A DNA stretch of 64,000 bases from Candidatus Melainabacteria bacterium (GTDB lineage: Bacteria > Cyanobacteriota > Vampirovibrionia > Obscuribacterales > Obscuribacteraceae). The notes beneath the pieces are model-generated. The model saw nothing but the letters and a program-made list of their open reading frames with translations, searched no databases and was not told where the DNA came from. Shown here piece after piece: positions 53,612 through 63,245 of the stretch. A program made the translations under genes and the position numbers. Within the stretch, counting starts at the first letter, position 1. Each line of letters starts with the position of its first letter. Location: NCBI GenBank assembly GCA_003963305.1, contig RXJR01000004.1, positions 246,562 to 310,561 on the forward strand, in the 5' to 3' direction.

Positions 53612-56251
53612 CTATGGACGTTCGGTTTTAATCTTGTTTCCGTCGAGTTTAACGATCAGCGAAACCTGACCGTCTTTTGTATGTGGAACATTCTCGTAAG
53701 GAGAAGCCGCATTAACGGCTTTGTTCAAAGCTGTAGTGGCGGATTCATAGTCGCCCGGATCGATGATTTCAAGCTTTTTGACAGTGCCGTCTTCGTTGAG
53801 CACCACCGACAGAGTCGACTTAATTTTCGGTGGTTTCTTCTTCGCAAGCAACTCTGCAATGTCGTCAGGCGTTTTCAGCTTATTCTGAATGACCGAACCC
53901 ACTGCCTCGACGAATTCATCCAACTCGCTGTCGGTAGCCAGAGGCTTCTCTTCAGGGGGTGGAGTATCATCAGGCGAATCTTTCGGTTTCTCTACAATCA
54001 ACTTCTTTTCGGTGCCGGTGCGCTTGCTATTTCCATTGGCGGTGAATTCACTCGCCATCTGGTCTATAACTCCCAGCGTCATCTTGGGATCATAGCCTTT
54101 TGAAGGATCATATGCAGTACCGACCACCAGAATCGACTTATTTTTCTCTGGAGACGCATAAGCTGCCGTCAAAACTTCGCGATGAGGGCCATCTTTCGCA
54201 TCCTCGTAGGAGCCGACAAACCACTGCAAATCACCGTCTCCGATAATTTGACGCCCTTCGTCAACTTTCACCTTTTCCGGTGGCGCCCTCTTGATGTCGT
54301 CTACAAAGGGCGGCAATCCAACAAAGTTTCCAAGATTCTGCACAGGCGCCAAATCGTCCATGATGACAAACAAAATTCTCTGGTTGCTCAACTCCGAATT
54401 CAAACCGAAAGATTGTGCAGGCTTCGTCTTATCGGAAGTATCGTCATACCAGTAACCACCCACGGCAGTGCCCTGAAAACCTGCATATTTGGTAGCCAGA
54501 GCAACAGCTTTGTCAGAACTCTTGTGCACTCGCTCGGCAGACTGATTAGGATCGGTAACCGCCGGTGGTGGCGTTCCGCCGCCACCGCAGAATGCGAATC
54601 CAAACACAGGCACACCAATTACTACAGCAGCAACGAGAGCAAGCTGCGCATTTGTCACATTGTATTTTTTCTGCAGCTTAGCTATTTCAGAAACTGCCTT
54701 CGACTTCGCGTCTTCAGGTTCCTCCTCAGGTGGAGGCGGCTCAATTGTTGTGCCGCAGTTGAAGCAAGGCCCGACCTTTGTATTGGTCGTATAGCAGTTG
54801 GAACAGACATACTTCTCCAGCTTTTCCTGAGAGGCAGCAGCGGCAACTGCTTCGTCGTCGAGTTCCATCTTGCCGCGCAGTCCCGATATTGCGGACGATT
54901 GCTCACCGGTTGCACCGTCATCGCTCTTAACGCGCTTGCTGCTCATCTCGAGCAACGCACCCATCCACATCATTTGATAGAGTTTGACCGGCGGCAAAGG
55001 TGTTCCAGGCTTAGGTATCTGCGGACCGCTGTGAATACCAATCAACTTGTAGTCTTTGAGAATCAGAGCGCCTGGAAGGTTGTTTGGCATTGCTATTGTA
55101 TGCAACATATTTTTCGGTTGAAGCGCATTAGCGACACCGAAGAAATTTCCCTGCATCCAGGTTGGTCTTCCAGACAATGGATCGAGATAGAAAGCCTGCA
55201 GAGGATCCCATGCATTGACTTCAAAGTCGGTGTGCGAGACCAGCGGCGTTCCCACTTCATGACTGCAGTGGAACGGCGTGGAGCGATTGATCATCGAAAC
55301 GAATCCGCGATTGACACATTCGCGCATCGCTTGAACGACCGTGAATGTATCGGCTCCAACGCGCTCAGACATTTTGTCCAGAGTCATGTAGCCGTCAATA
55401 GTCGCCCAGAGCCGCTCCATCAACCACTGAATGTTTTCGCTCACTTGCGAAGGTTCAACATTCTCAACTCGCTTCTGATAACGTGCTTCAGAACCGCCCA
55501 GATAATTGAGCATGCCCGGCAGTTCACTGACGCGACGCTGCGCTTCTTCAATCAGCGCAGGTGCAGGAGCCGTGATGTCGCGCACATTGCCCCAGTTGAA
55601 AGGCACGGTAGTCTGGAACGAAAAACCCTCAGCCGGCTTTCTATAGACCAATTCAAAGAAGGCCAGCTCACCCAGCAAGCCTCTGAAGTAAACCTTCTGG
55701 ATGTTCCCAGAGGCGACCTGGATCCGACCTATAGGCAGGTTGCGCCCGTCCAGCAACGTGAAGAGCCCCTCTCTACCAGTCTGCAAAATGTTCTGCAACA
55801 CAGTAAGAAATTCGATGCCGCGAATATTACCGGACGATTCGACACCTTCGCTGGAGAATGGTAACGACAGGGCGCGATTCAATTCGGCAAGTTTGTCAGG
55901 TTCTACATTGGGAGTGTTGAAATCCAGACTCAATGAAGCCATATCGTTTGGCAAAATCAGCTGATCTCCGGGGTTTCCGGTCTGCGCCAGGTACCATTTA
56001 CGGGCTGCAACTTTGTCGAAATCCTGGTGGAGAGTAATGTTCTTGATGCTATCGGTGACGTCAGGATGAATGAAATTCAAGCCGAGTGCCCACGGCGCCT
56101 CGACATAATTGAATACCGAACTGGCGCATGTGACGGCTCGGCTCTTGGATACCAGGAACGCCTGACCCAAGACTTTTGGTGGAGAGACTGTGCGGTCGAT
56201 TACGAAGCCAGTCGCGTCCGCATAATTCTGCTGAATTTGTTCAAGGCTCAT
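53612..56251 (-). CDS. DUF4388-like/zinc ribbon/TonB-C chimera with degenerate protease domain
   Basis: An 879-residue membrane protein. Residues 1-130 resemble a trypsin-fold start (LGQAFLVSKSRAVTCASSVF) but have Ser-Ser where the catalytic His would be; NLPGALILKDYKLIGIHSG (about 391-409) has the shape of the Ser region with PGA instead of SGG. Between them about 140-250 looks like DUF4388 (GIEFLTVLQNILQTGREGLFTL...GRIQVASGNI), then a helical part. A zinc ribbon follows (C483, C486, C496, C499), then one membrane helix (about 537-555) and a large outer domain ending in a TonB-C-like region (STLSVVLNEDGTVKKLEIIDPG). It is therefore likely a pseudo-enzyme sensor or scaffold. Confidence 0.7.
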   Translation of the reverse strand: MSLEQIQQNYADATGFVIDRTVSPPKVLGQAFLVSKSRAVTCASSVFNYVEAPWALGLNFIHPDVTDSIKNITLHQDFDKVAARKWYLAQTGNPGDQLILPNDMASLSLDFNTPNVEPDKLAELNRALSLPFSSEGVESSGNIRGIEFLTVLQNILQTGREGLFTLLDGRNLPIGRIQVASGNIQKVYFRGLLGELAFFELVYRKPAEGFSFQTTVPFNWGNVRDITAPAPALIEEAQRRVSELPGMLNYLGGSEARYQKRVENVEPSQVSENIQWLMERLWATIDGYMTLDKMSERVGADTFTVVQAMRECVNRGFVSMINRSTPFHCSHEVGTPLVSHTDFEVNAWDPLQAFYLDPLSGRPTWMQGNFFGVANALQPKNMLHTIAMPNNLPGALILKDYKLIGIHSGPQIPKPGTPLPPVKLYQMMWMGALLEMSSKRVKSDDGATGEQSSAISGLRGKMELDDEAVAAAASQEKLEKYVCSNCYTTNTKVGPCFNCGTTIEPPPPEEEPEDAKSKAVSEIAKLQKKYNVTNAQLALVAAVVIGVPVFGFAFCGGGGTPPPAVTDPNQSAERVHKSSDKAVALATKYAGFQGTAVGGYWYDDTSDKTKPAQSFGLNSELSNQRILFVIMDDLAPVQNLGNFVGLPPFVDDIKRAPPEKVKVDEGRQIIGDGDLQWFVGSYEDAKDGPHREVLTAAYASPEKNKSILVVGTAYDPSKGYDPKMTLGVIDQMASEFTANGNSKRTGTEKKLIVEKPKDSPDDTPPPEEKPLATDSELDEFVEAVGSVIQNKLKTPDDIAELLAKKKPPKIKSTLSVVLNEDGTVKKLEIIDPGDYESATTALNKAVNAASPYENVPHTKDGQVSLIVKLDGNKIKTERP

Positions 56252-56381
56252 ATGTTCTTGTTGCTCAGAAAGTAACTTCTCGTGTCGTTATACCACCTTT
56301 GCCGGCGTAACCACCGGGTACAACGGCAGCGGTCACACCATCAACAATAGCAAGGATTGCGGCCACTTTGCTCTTGGTGAC

Positions 56382-56903
56382 TCAGGGTGATTGAGTTTTT
56401 GCCGGCAGCTCAGCAGAATGCCACAAAACCGCACGAACAGATGTCCAGCTGGGCGGCAAACAATAGCGACATGGTACCTGTCCACTATCCACAGCGTCCT
56501 TTCGAAAGTTAAAAAACATGACGTGGTGGGCACTCATAGCCTTTGCAAAGGGGCACGATGGCCGATGAAATTTTAACGAAAAGGAATTTCCCCAATATTT
56601 GACTGGTAAATCAGCTGCGAACGGCTTGGCGACTGATAAATGACTGGCGCTTGTCTGCAACCCCGTTGGGGTCATAACTTCACCGCTCCGGTCATAAACA
56701 CCTTGTGCTGCCGAACCATCAGACGACAGGCTGTCAGGATTCGGCTTGTCCTGAACTGAGCCTGCTACTGAACGTCCGGACAATTCGACCCGTGACGATT
56801 GGTCGGGTTCGCCCGCCAGGGCGGGGTCGAAAAGACCGGGCCATATGGAGAAAAACAAGCCCGATATAAACAAGACTGTTTTTCGTGCGAATTGCGCAAA
56901 CAT
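56382..56903 (-). CDS. Exported protein with Ada-like zinc-binding domain
   Basis: A 173-residue protein. The signal peptide or anchor (TVLFISGLFFSIWPGLFDPALA) is followed by a low-complexity Ser/Asp region. A C-terminal domain (about 103-153) reads YWGNSFSLKFHRPSCPFAKAM...FFNFRKDAVDSGQVPCRYCLP. This matches the Ada metal-binding pattern (GN--S--FH-P-C...A---G--PC--C-P), which binds zinc through four cysteines or Cys/His. The same module occurs in secreted nuclease-like proteins; no nuclease is attached here. GAGGTG lies 6 bases before ATG. Confidence 0.75.
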   Translation of the reverse strand: MFAQFARKTVLFISGLFFSIWPGLFDPALAGEPDQSSRVELSGRSVAGSVQDKPNPDSLSSDGSAAQGVYDRSGEVMTPTGLQTSASHLSVAKPFAADLPVKYWGNSFSLKFHRPSCPFAKAMSAHHVMFFNFRKDAVDSGQVPCRYCLPPSWTSVRAVLWHSAELPAKTQSP

Positions 56904-57062
56904 CCAAGCACCTCTTAAACATTACTACGTGCAGCGGCGATAAAAAGTTCATTGCGCTTTCTCTCATTACACTGACACTGAATATGGTGCGGATGCCACC
57001 ATAATGCGGGTATGTGCTAAAGTTGGGTCCGATGCGCCAATCGCCGAACCCGACGGAAACCC

Positions 57063-58586
57063 ATGAAACATCCACTGAACGAACTGTACAGAGACTCACT
57101 CAGTCTGCTCACCGACCTTTACGAACTGACGATGGCTTACAGCTATTGGAAATCAGGCACCGCAGACAAAGAGGCTGTCTTCAATCTCACCTTCCGCTCT
57201 AACCCCTTCAAGGGCGGCTTCGCCATTAGTTGCGGGCTTTCGCATTTAATTCAATACATGCAGAACGCCAGGTTCAGCGCAATCGATGTCGAATACTTGA
57301 GTAAACTCAAAGGAAACGACAACAAACCTCTTTTTGAAAGTGCTTTCTTAGACTATCTGCTCGCCCTCAGATTTGACTGTGATATTGATGCTGTACCGGA
57401 AGGTTCGGTCGTTTTCGCACACGAGCCGATAGTGAGAGTAAAAGGCCCGATAATTCCCTGCCAGATACTCGAAACGGCACTACTCAACATTGTCAACTTT
57501 CAGACGCTTGTGGCCACAAAGGCAGCCCGGTTGCGTCTTGCTGCCGGGAACAAAGCATTACTGGAATTTGGTCTGCGCCGCGCGCAGGGAGCAGATGGGG
57601 GCATTTCAGCCACTTTCGCTTCATACATCGGCGGCTGTGACGGCAGTTCAAACGTGCTCGCAGGAAAGCTCTACGACATTCCTGTCAAAGGAACGCATGC
57701 GCACAGCTGGGTGATGTCCTTTGACGACGAGCTTGAATCATTCAAGGCTTATGCGCAAGCTATGCCCAATAATTCGATATTTCTCGTGGACACATACGAC
57801 TCTCTAGATGGCGTCCGAAATGCGATCGAAGCCGGTAAATGGTTGAAGAGCAAAGGTCATAAACTGCAGGGAATCAGATTGGACTCGGGCGACTTTGCAT
57901 ATTTGAGCATTGAGGCGCGGAAGATGCTGGACCAGGCAGGCTTTTCAGATGCTCTGATATTTGCTTCAAACGATCTCGACGAACACATCATTCAAAGCTT
58001 GAACGATCAGGGTGCAAAGGTCGATGTGTGGGCCGTTGGAACAAAGCTGGTCACTGCCTATGATCAACCTTCACTGGGCGGCGTATACAAACTGACGGCT
58101 GTGCGCCATCCCGGAGAACAGTGGCAATACAAAGTCAAACTATCCGAACAGTCAGTCAAAATCTCCAACCCCGGCATTCAACAAATTCGACGCTATTACA
58201 CTGAAAGCGACGAGGGGCAACTTTTCATTGGAGACATGATTTACGACGAAGCTGGAAACATGCCGGAGAAGTCGGTTATCGTAGATCCTATCGATTTCAC
58301 GCGCAGAAAAGTCGTACCGCCAGAGACGAAATATATTGACCTTCTCCAGCCTATTTTCAGACAGGGAAAGCTCGTCTATGAACCTCCCACGGCGACTGAA
58401 ATCAGAGACTACTCAAAAGAGCAGTTGAAAAAACTGCACCCCGGCATCAAGCGATTGCTCAACCCTCATCAATATCCGGTGGGATTGGAACAGTCATTGC
58501 ATCAACTGAAGACTGATTTGATCATGGTTGCACGCAACGAGCGAGATCGCAATGCGAAACTCATGAGCGAACGTCCATTCTTTTAA
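57063..58586 (+). CDS. pncB: Nicotinate phosphoribosyltransferase
   Basis: A 507-residue enzyme of NAD salvage that joins nicotinate with PRPP to NaMN. It opens with LLTDLYELTMAYSYWKSG, the family start. GTHAHSWVMSFDDELESF and GIRLDSGDFAYLSIEARKML are the active-site segments (the His of GTHAH is phosphorylated in studied members). The C-terminus is the longer bacterial form. CGGAA precedes the ATG. No other NAD genes are beside it. Confidence 0.94.
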   Translation: MKHPLNELYRDSLSLLTDLYELTMAYSYWKSGTADKEAVFNLTFRSNPFKGGFAISCGLSHLIQYMQNARFSAIDVEYLSKLKGNDNKPLFESAFLDYLLALRFDCDIDAVPEGSVVFAHEPIVRVKGPIIPCQILETALLNIVNFQTLVATKAARLRLAAGNKALLEFGLRRAQGADGGISATFASYIGGCDGSSNVLAGKLYDIPVKGTHAHSWVMSFDDELESFKAYAQAMPNNSIFLVDTYDSLDGVRNAIEAGKWLKSKGHKLQGIRLDSGDFAYLSIEARKMLDQAGFSDALIFASNDLDEHIIQSLNDQGAKVDVWAVGTKLVTAYDQPSLGGVYKLTAVRHPGEQWQYKVKLSEQSVKISNPGIQQIRRYYTESDEGQLFIGDMIYDEAGNMPEKSVIVDPIDFTRRKVVPPETKYIDLLQPIFRQGKLVYEPPTATEIRDYSKEQLKKLHPGIKRLLNPHQYPVGLEQSLHQLKTDLIMVARNERDRNAKLMSERPFF

Positions 58587-58593
58587 GAGATTG

Positions 58594-59085
58594 TCAGTTT
58601 TTTCTGCGACCGATTGAAACGACATTAGCTTCCAGCTTTGGAGCTTTCATTCTGTCTTCGATCGACTGCACCCATCCGGATAAGCGCTCAAGATGGTCAA
58701 GTCCGCGACTGGGCAGTTTGCTCTGATGCAATTTGAGCTGCCGATAGTATTTGAGAAGTGCTGTAAAAAGCCTGAAAACAGCCTCAGTCTGGGACTTTCC
58801 ATAACAATGAAGACCCAACTCAGGCACACCGACTACAGTCTTATCACCAACTATCCACAATCTTGCTGAGAGAGTTCCATCGCTCCAGGGCAGCGAAACT
58901 TCGTGCACTTCGTGATTGCTAAACTGTTTCATCAATCCTCGACATTCGAAAAATTTTCCGACTCTGTTTTGATAACACGACGCTTCAACGATGATTTGAT
59001 TGTTGAATGCGTAGAACAGGCGAACTGAGAATCTTTGATTCACGTCGGGATTGCGATGCAAACCTATAAAGTAGTATAGCTCCAA
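58594..59085 (-). CDS. Conserved hypothetical protein
   Basis: An unrecognised 163-residue soluble protein. The N-terminal half is strand-rich (VRLFYAFNNQIIVEASCY, EVSLPWSDGTLSARLWIVG), and the C-terminus is helical and basic (LHQSKLPSRGLDHLERL...IGRRKN). No motif points to a function. The start is TTG 59085 with only AAGAAA upstream, so it may be shorter. It converges with pncB, 7 bases apart. Confidence 0.55.
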   Translation of the reverse strand: MELYYFIGLHRNPDVNQRFSVRLFYAFNNQIIVEASCYQNRVGKFFECRGLMKQFSNHEVHEVSLPWSDGTLSARLWIVGDKTVVGVPELGLHCYGKSQTEAVFRLFTALLKYYRQLKLHQSKLPSRGLDHLERLSGWVQSIEDRMKAPKLEANVVSIGRRKN

Positions 59086-59234
59086 TTTCTTTTACGTAAA
59101 GGGCCACGATCAAAACCCGCATCACAAGCGTATAAATTGCACATACTTTTTAGTAATGCAAATAACATTTTCGAATTGATCTATTCTCAATTAGCAAACG
59201 ATTTTGAAAAACTGATTCCGCAATGCGCCACAGG

Positions 59235-60161
59235 CTATTGTTTTTGCGAAATCGTATTGAGAACTGATTGCGAAAGCTGATCGCCTGAGAATTGATCAAA
59301 TTCAAACCAATTGATTGCAGAATTTGTTTTAAACCAGATCAACTGCCGACGCGCGAGTTGATTATTGTGAGTCAAACTCTCCTCTTTAGCGCTCTGAAAG
59401 TCTGTTTTCCCATCTATGTATGCAATAAATTCCGTGTAGTTGACTGTATTCAAAAGCGTGCGACAGGGTCCAAACGTTTTATACACCCGTTCAACTTCAT
59501 CAACCAGACCGGAACGAAGTTGCTCCTCAAAGCGCCTGGCAATCGCCTCTCGCAGCAATTCACGACTGCTCGGACGCAAACCAATCCACACCACTGAAAA
59601 AGGCAAATCAGATTTGCTAACAACTTCTGAAAATGGTTTTTGACAAAAAATTGATACTTCCAGAGCACGAATGACGCGCATGAGATCGTTTGCATTGAGG
59701 CGCTGAGCGGTCACAGGGTCGAGCTCAACGAGTTTTTGAAATAGAGCCTCGTTACCTTCGCGCTCGGCGAGTTCGCGAAACTCCTTACGCAGTTCTTCCT
59801 GAGGAGCTACTTCGGGGATGACCAATCCTTCCAGCAAAGCTCGAGAATAAAAGCCTGTCCCGCCGCAGACAATCGGCGTCAGACCGCGAGCAAAAATGTC
59901 ATTGATTGCATCAGTTGCCTGCACCTTATACTCAGCCACCGTATAAGGAACATCCGGATCGACCACATCAAACATATAGTGAGGAACTCCGCAGCGTTCC
60001 TCCATCGAAGGTTTCGCCGTTCCCACATCCATATGTCTGTAGATCGTTCGAGAATCGCAAGCAATAATTTCTCCGCCCAGGGTCTGCGCCACTTTGATGC
60101 TGAGCGCAGTCTTTCCTGTGCAGGTCGGTCCAATGATGGCAATGACGGTGGGAAGACTCAC
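59235..60161 (-). CDS. miaA: tRNA dimethylallyltransferase
   Basis: A 308-residue enzyme that adds a dimethylallyl group to A37 of tRNAs reading UNN codons, such as the tRNA-Ser(UGA) in this window. Features are the P-loop IIGPTCTGKTALS, DSRTIYRHMDVGTAKP, HYMFDVVDP, GGTGFYSRALLEGL, and the C-terminal LVDEVERVY with RRQLIWF. GTG 60161 is chosen over TTG 60227 because GGAAA lies 5-6 bases upstream and the longer form would overlap the Yip1 gene and add odd sequence. It is last in the sppA operon. Confidence 0.92.
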   Translation of the reverse strand: MSLPTVIAIIGPTCTGKTALSIKVAQTLGGEIIACDSRTIYRHMDVGTAKPSMEERCGVPHYMFDVVDPDVPYTVAEYKVQATDAINDIFARGLTPIVCGGTGFYSRALLEGLVIPEVAPQEELRKEFRELAEREGNEALFQKLVELDPVTAQRLNANDLMRVIRALEVSIFCQKPFSEVVSKSDLPFSVVWIGLRPSSRELLREAIARRFEEQLRSGLVDEVERVYKTFGPCRTLLNTVNYTEFIAYIDGKTDFQSAKEESLTHNNQLARRQLIWFKTNSAINWFEFDQFSGDQLSQSVLNTISQKQ

Positions 60162-60192
60162 AATATTTCCAATCAGCGCCGGGGCACTTCGT

Positions 60193-60810
60193 TCACATGA
60201 ACACCTGGGCCACTGAAATAAAGGCAACGGTCAACCAGAACAGATAGGTGCAGATAAAAACAGGCGGACCCAATACCAACAGTGCAAACATGCGCACACT
60301 GCCTACGGCAAGGGAATGATTGAAAACGAGCCATTGCAAATAACACATCCACAATATAGGGATGGCAGCTAACAAGTCATAAACAATGCCGAACGAGCGA
60401 AAGCAACTCATCGGCGCAGCAAAGACAAGAGGCATAAAAGCCCAACCGACTCCGACAAGCGAAGTGCTGAATGCGACTTCCCGTTTTGAGACCCAGCCGC
60501 AAATAATGTGCACCAGTGCGGACAATGCCAGCCACATAACAAGAGCCTGGAATTCTACGCTTATAAGGATTGGCAAAGTCGGTCGCGCTCCGCTGTTTGC
60601 GGCGTCTACACAGCCGCTGATGCCGTTTGCGAGAAGCACCATTACTGCGGCACCCAGAACTGTTTTGGCGGTCGCTCCCAGGGCGTCGTCGTCAGTCAAC
60701 ACTTCTATTGTTCGAATCGGAGCGACCAGTAGCCCATAGAAAATGTCAGCCCACTGATTGAGCTCACTGGTCTTTGATGCTGCTGGAAGTGTTGCTTCAG
60801 TTTCGGACAT
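60193..60810 (-). CDS. Yip1-family membrane protein
   Basis: A 205-residue inner-membrane protein with about five helices, starting after a WADIFYGLLVAPIRTIEVL segment typical of Yip1-domain proteins (W--I---P--T). Helices include VLGAAVMVLLANGISG, LVMWLALSALVHIICG, and FMPLVFAAP. No catalytic residues are seen; the bacterial role is unknown. It sits 3 bases after sppA and 31 bases before miaA. Confidence 0.8.
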   Translation of the reverse strand: MSETEATLPAASKTSELNQWADIFYGLLVAPIRTIEVLTDDDALGATAKTVLGAAVMVLLANGISGCVDAANSGARPTLPILISVEFQALVMWLALSALVHIICGWVSKREVAFSTSLVGVGWAFMPLVFAAPMSCFRSFGIVYDLLAAIPILWMCYLQWLVFNHSLAVGSVRMFALLVLGPPVFICTYLFWLTVAFISVAQVFM

Positions 60811-60813
60811 TGC

Positions 60814-61821
60814 TCAACGCATCATCCAGAGCGGAACATCGATGAATTTAGGATTCATCGATTCAGGTAACAGCTGCCCGACAAACTCGGCTTCGTTGCG
60901 CATATGCAGAGCTGGAAGACCAGTTGCAGATTCTATAAGCGTGCTGAGAAGAGACTCAGACGATTTGTCGTCTACAGGCAGGTTCTCAGTCAAATGCAAT
61001 TTGTCCTTGCACATCTTCTGCAATACCTCGAGTGACTCATCATAACCGCCAAGTTGATCTACCAGGTGTAACTTCAATGCCTGCCTGCCGGAATAGATGC
61101 GACCGTCACCGATCTGGCGAACATCTGCAACATTCATTTTGCGGCCTTCGGCAACGGCGGCCACGAACTGATCGTAGGAATCGTTGCAGAGAGTCTGCAA
61201 TATTGTTCGCTCCTCCGGTGTCATAGCGCGATAGCTGGACGCGATGTCCTTGAATTGGCCTGTTTTGATCACCTCGGCTTGTATACCAAGCTTATCGGCC
61301 AGCCCTTTGAAGTTGGTCAAATGCATGATCACGCCGATTGAACCTGTGAGAGTGCCCGGCTCAGCGAGAATACGGTCGCTTGCAGATGCGACGTAATATC
61401 CACCTGATGCGGTCAAGTCGCCCATCGAGACGACGACGGGGCGACCGCTCTTGCGAAACGCCTTGAGCGCACCGGTAATTTCTTGCGATGCGGAGACAGT
61501 TCCGCCCGGCGAATTTATGCGCAGCAAAATTCCTTTGACATGATCGTTTTTAAGCGCCTTACGAAATACCTTCAAGACGTTCGAGGTCGAATCTTCAGAG
61601 GCGAAAAATATCGACTTATCTTCTTTGTCCTGAATCATTCCGCTCAAACGGACCACCTCGATGTGATCCGTAAAACGCGTCATGATACTATCGCCGGTAC
61701 CATCTACTTTATCCAGATGTTTGGCAATAGTGGTGCTAAGCAATCCAACAGGAATTGCGATGATGCACAGACCGAGGACGAGCCAAACAAACCAACGCTG
61801 ATTGACTCGAGTCGTCGACAT
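60814..61821 (-). CDS. sppA: Signal peptide peptidase SppA, short form
   Basis: A 335-residue membrane protease that degrades leftover signal peptides. One N-terminal helix (FVWLVLGLCIIAIPVGLLSTT) anchors it. ILLRINSPGGTVSASQEI is the family core, the nucleophile is S139 (TASGGYYVAS) and the general base is K191 (TGQFKDIAS), so this is the Ser/Lys dyad of the single-domain (B. subtilis-like) form. It starts 5 bases after the Met-rich exported protein. Confidence 0.92.
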   Translation of the reverse strand: MSTTRVNQRWFVWLVLGLCIIAIPVGLLSTTIAKHLDKVDGTGDSIMTRFTDHIEVVRLSGMIQDKEDKSIFFASEDSTSNVLKVFRKALKNDHVKGILLRINSPGGTVSASQEITGALKAFRKSGRPVVVSMGDLTASGGYYVASASDRILAEPGTLTGSIGVIMHLTNFKGLADKLGIQAEVIKTGQFKDIASSYRAMTPEERTILQTLCNDSYDQFVAAVAEGRKMNVADVRQIGDGRIYSGRQALKLHLVDQLGGYDESLEVLQKMCKDKLHLTENLPVDDKSSESLLSTLIESATGLPALHMRNEAEFVGQLLPESMNPKFIDVPLWMMR

Positions 61822-61826
61822 GGATC

Positions 61827-63089
61827 TTAGTTAGGAACCGCACCATTTGCAGGCGCTACCTGAGTGCCGTCAGCGACTGAATTTTTCTCGTCAACAGCAG
61901 ACTTAGGAGCATCCGTAATGATTGAAGAATCTTCGATTCTTTCCTTATCGGCGATCAACTGCTTGTCCAGCTTGTTGACTGCGTCGGGTCCCGAAAGATC
62001 AACGAGAGCCTGTCTATCACGTGCAGCCAGGTCAGTCTTTTTATCGACTTCAGATTGCATCTTCATCAGCTCAGCTTCCATCTGAATTTGCTGAACAGGT
62101 GATTGAGATCCGCGCACTTCGTTGCAGATGCCTTGCAATTTAGTCAGGGCAGCTTTTGTTCTTTCCAGATCACTCAAATTGATCTTGTAGTCTTTGTAGG
62201 CTCGAACAACTTTGTCTGCAGTACCGCGAACCATGTTGTAGAGAATGATCGCTTCTGTCTGACTCAAACGAGCTTTCTTGTCATTGGCACTTTGCACGCC
62301 ATTCAGAGCTTGCAGCATCATGCTGGCGCCCATGTTGGCGCCCATTTGCGCGCCCATATTCGGTGCCATCATGGTCATCATGCTCATGCCACCAAATACG
62401 GCGGTACTGAGCATCTTCATCATGACGTTAGCGGTCTTACCACTGTTCTGATTCGGCATCAGCTTCTGAACGACAAATTGAATGTCTTGCGAACGAGCGA
62501 GGGTTGAATCCCACAAATCAGCGAGCTCAAGTTTTTCTGCGTTGAATTTAACGTCTAATTGATTTTGTTCTTCTTCAGGACTCGGCATCAACTCGATAGG
62601 AACTGCATTCACATCTCGAGCCATTTTCGAGATGTTGTGTTCATTTTTCAAAACCTTGTCACTGGTTGTGTTCTTAACACTCTTGGGTGCAAGTATCGCG
62701 GCTTGGTCGACCGGTCCACTGACAGCCGTTCTGTCGACTTTAACAGTGGCTTTGAAAACGCCTGCTTCTGATGGTCCAAGTGATGTATCCGATTTCTGCC
62801 CTTCATCTAAAGTGACCGGAGTCAAATCGACCGGTTTGGCTGCAACCGGAGCAGCAGGGGTGCTGTTGTCCAGCTGTGGATCTTGTTTTTGCAAGTCGTT
62901 AGTTTGAGGACCAGCACCAGGGCTGAGCTTCGAATAGACTTCATACTGCAAAGTGGCTCTTTTTTGTGAACTCTTCGACAAACTGATAGCCAGACAAGGG
63001 CTAACGGTCTGACCGATCAGTGAAATCCCCAGCGCTACAAACGCGAGTTTCTTGTTTATAGATACTTTGGATTGCGATGCCATATCCAT
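61827..63089 (-). CDS. Exported protein with a methionine-rich hydrophobic patch
   Basis: An unrecognised 420-residue protein. The signal peptide is near residues 10-35 (LAFVALGISLIGQTVSPCLA), then a Pro/Ala-rich linker (about 55-140). A charged helical region leads to a patch at 223-258 with over ten Met (MSMMTMMAPNMGAQMGANMG). A long coiled coil follows (about 270-385: SDLERTKAALTKLQGI...), with an acidic tail. The coiled-coil part resembles TolC/envelope-type helices, but there is no family match. It leads the operon with sppA, the Yip1 gene and miaA. The Met patch could bind metal or simply form a membrane hairpin. Confidence 0.6.
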   Translation of the reverse strand: MDMASQSKVSINKKLAFVALGISLIGQTVSPCLAISLSKSSQKRATLQYEVYSKLSPGAGPQTNDLQKQDPQLDNSTPAAPVAAKPVDLTPVTLDEGQKSDTSLGPSEAGVFKATVKVDRTAVSGPVDQAAILAPKSVKNTTSDKVLKNEHNISKMARDVNAVPIELMPSPEEEQNQLDVKFNAEKLELADLWDSTLARSQDIQFVVQKLMPNQNSGKTANVMMKMLSTAVFGGMSMMTMMAPNMGAQMGANMGASMMLQALNGVQSANDKKARLSQTEAIILYNMVRGTADKVVRAYKDYKINLSDLERTKAALTKLQGICNEVRGSQSPVQQIQMEAELMKMQSEVDKKTDLAARDRQALVDLSGPDAVNKLDKQLIADKERIEDSSIITDAPKSAVDEKNSVADGTQVAPANGAVPN

Positions 63090-63245
63090 CAGTGAGTAAC
63101 CTTCCGAAAAGTAATAAATTTGCCTGTTAAGCCACGCAAACTATAGCACGATAACACCTCTTTGAAAGTTACCTTTTGCCAATGTTAAAGCTACGTATGA
63201 AGTTGTCGAATAGCCGTCAGGTAGGCACTTTCCGGTTACCGGCAG

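Noticed and set aside
54182-55864. 560-residue plus-strand frame inside the DUF4388-like chimera gene
   Set aside because: Long but antisense to a gene with recognisable domains; its product is rich in Arg/His/Cys and lacks any known motif.
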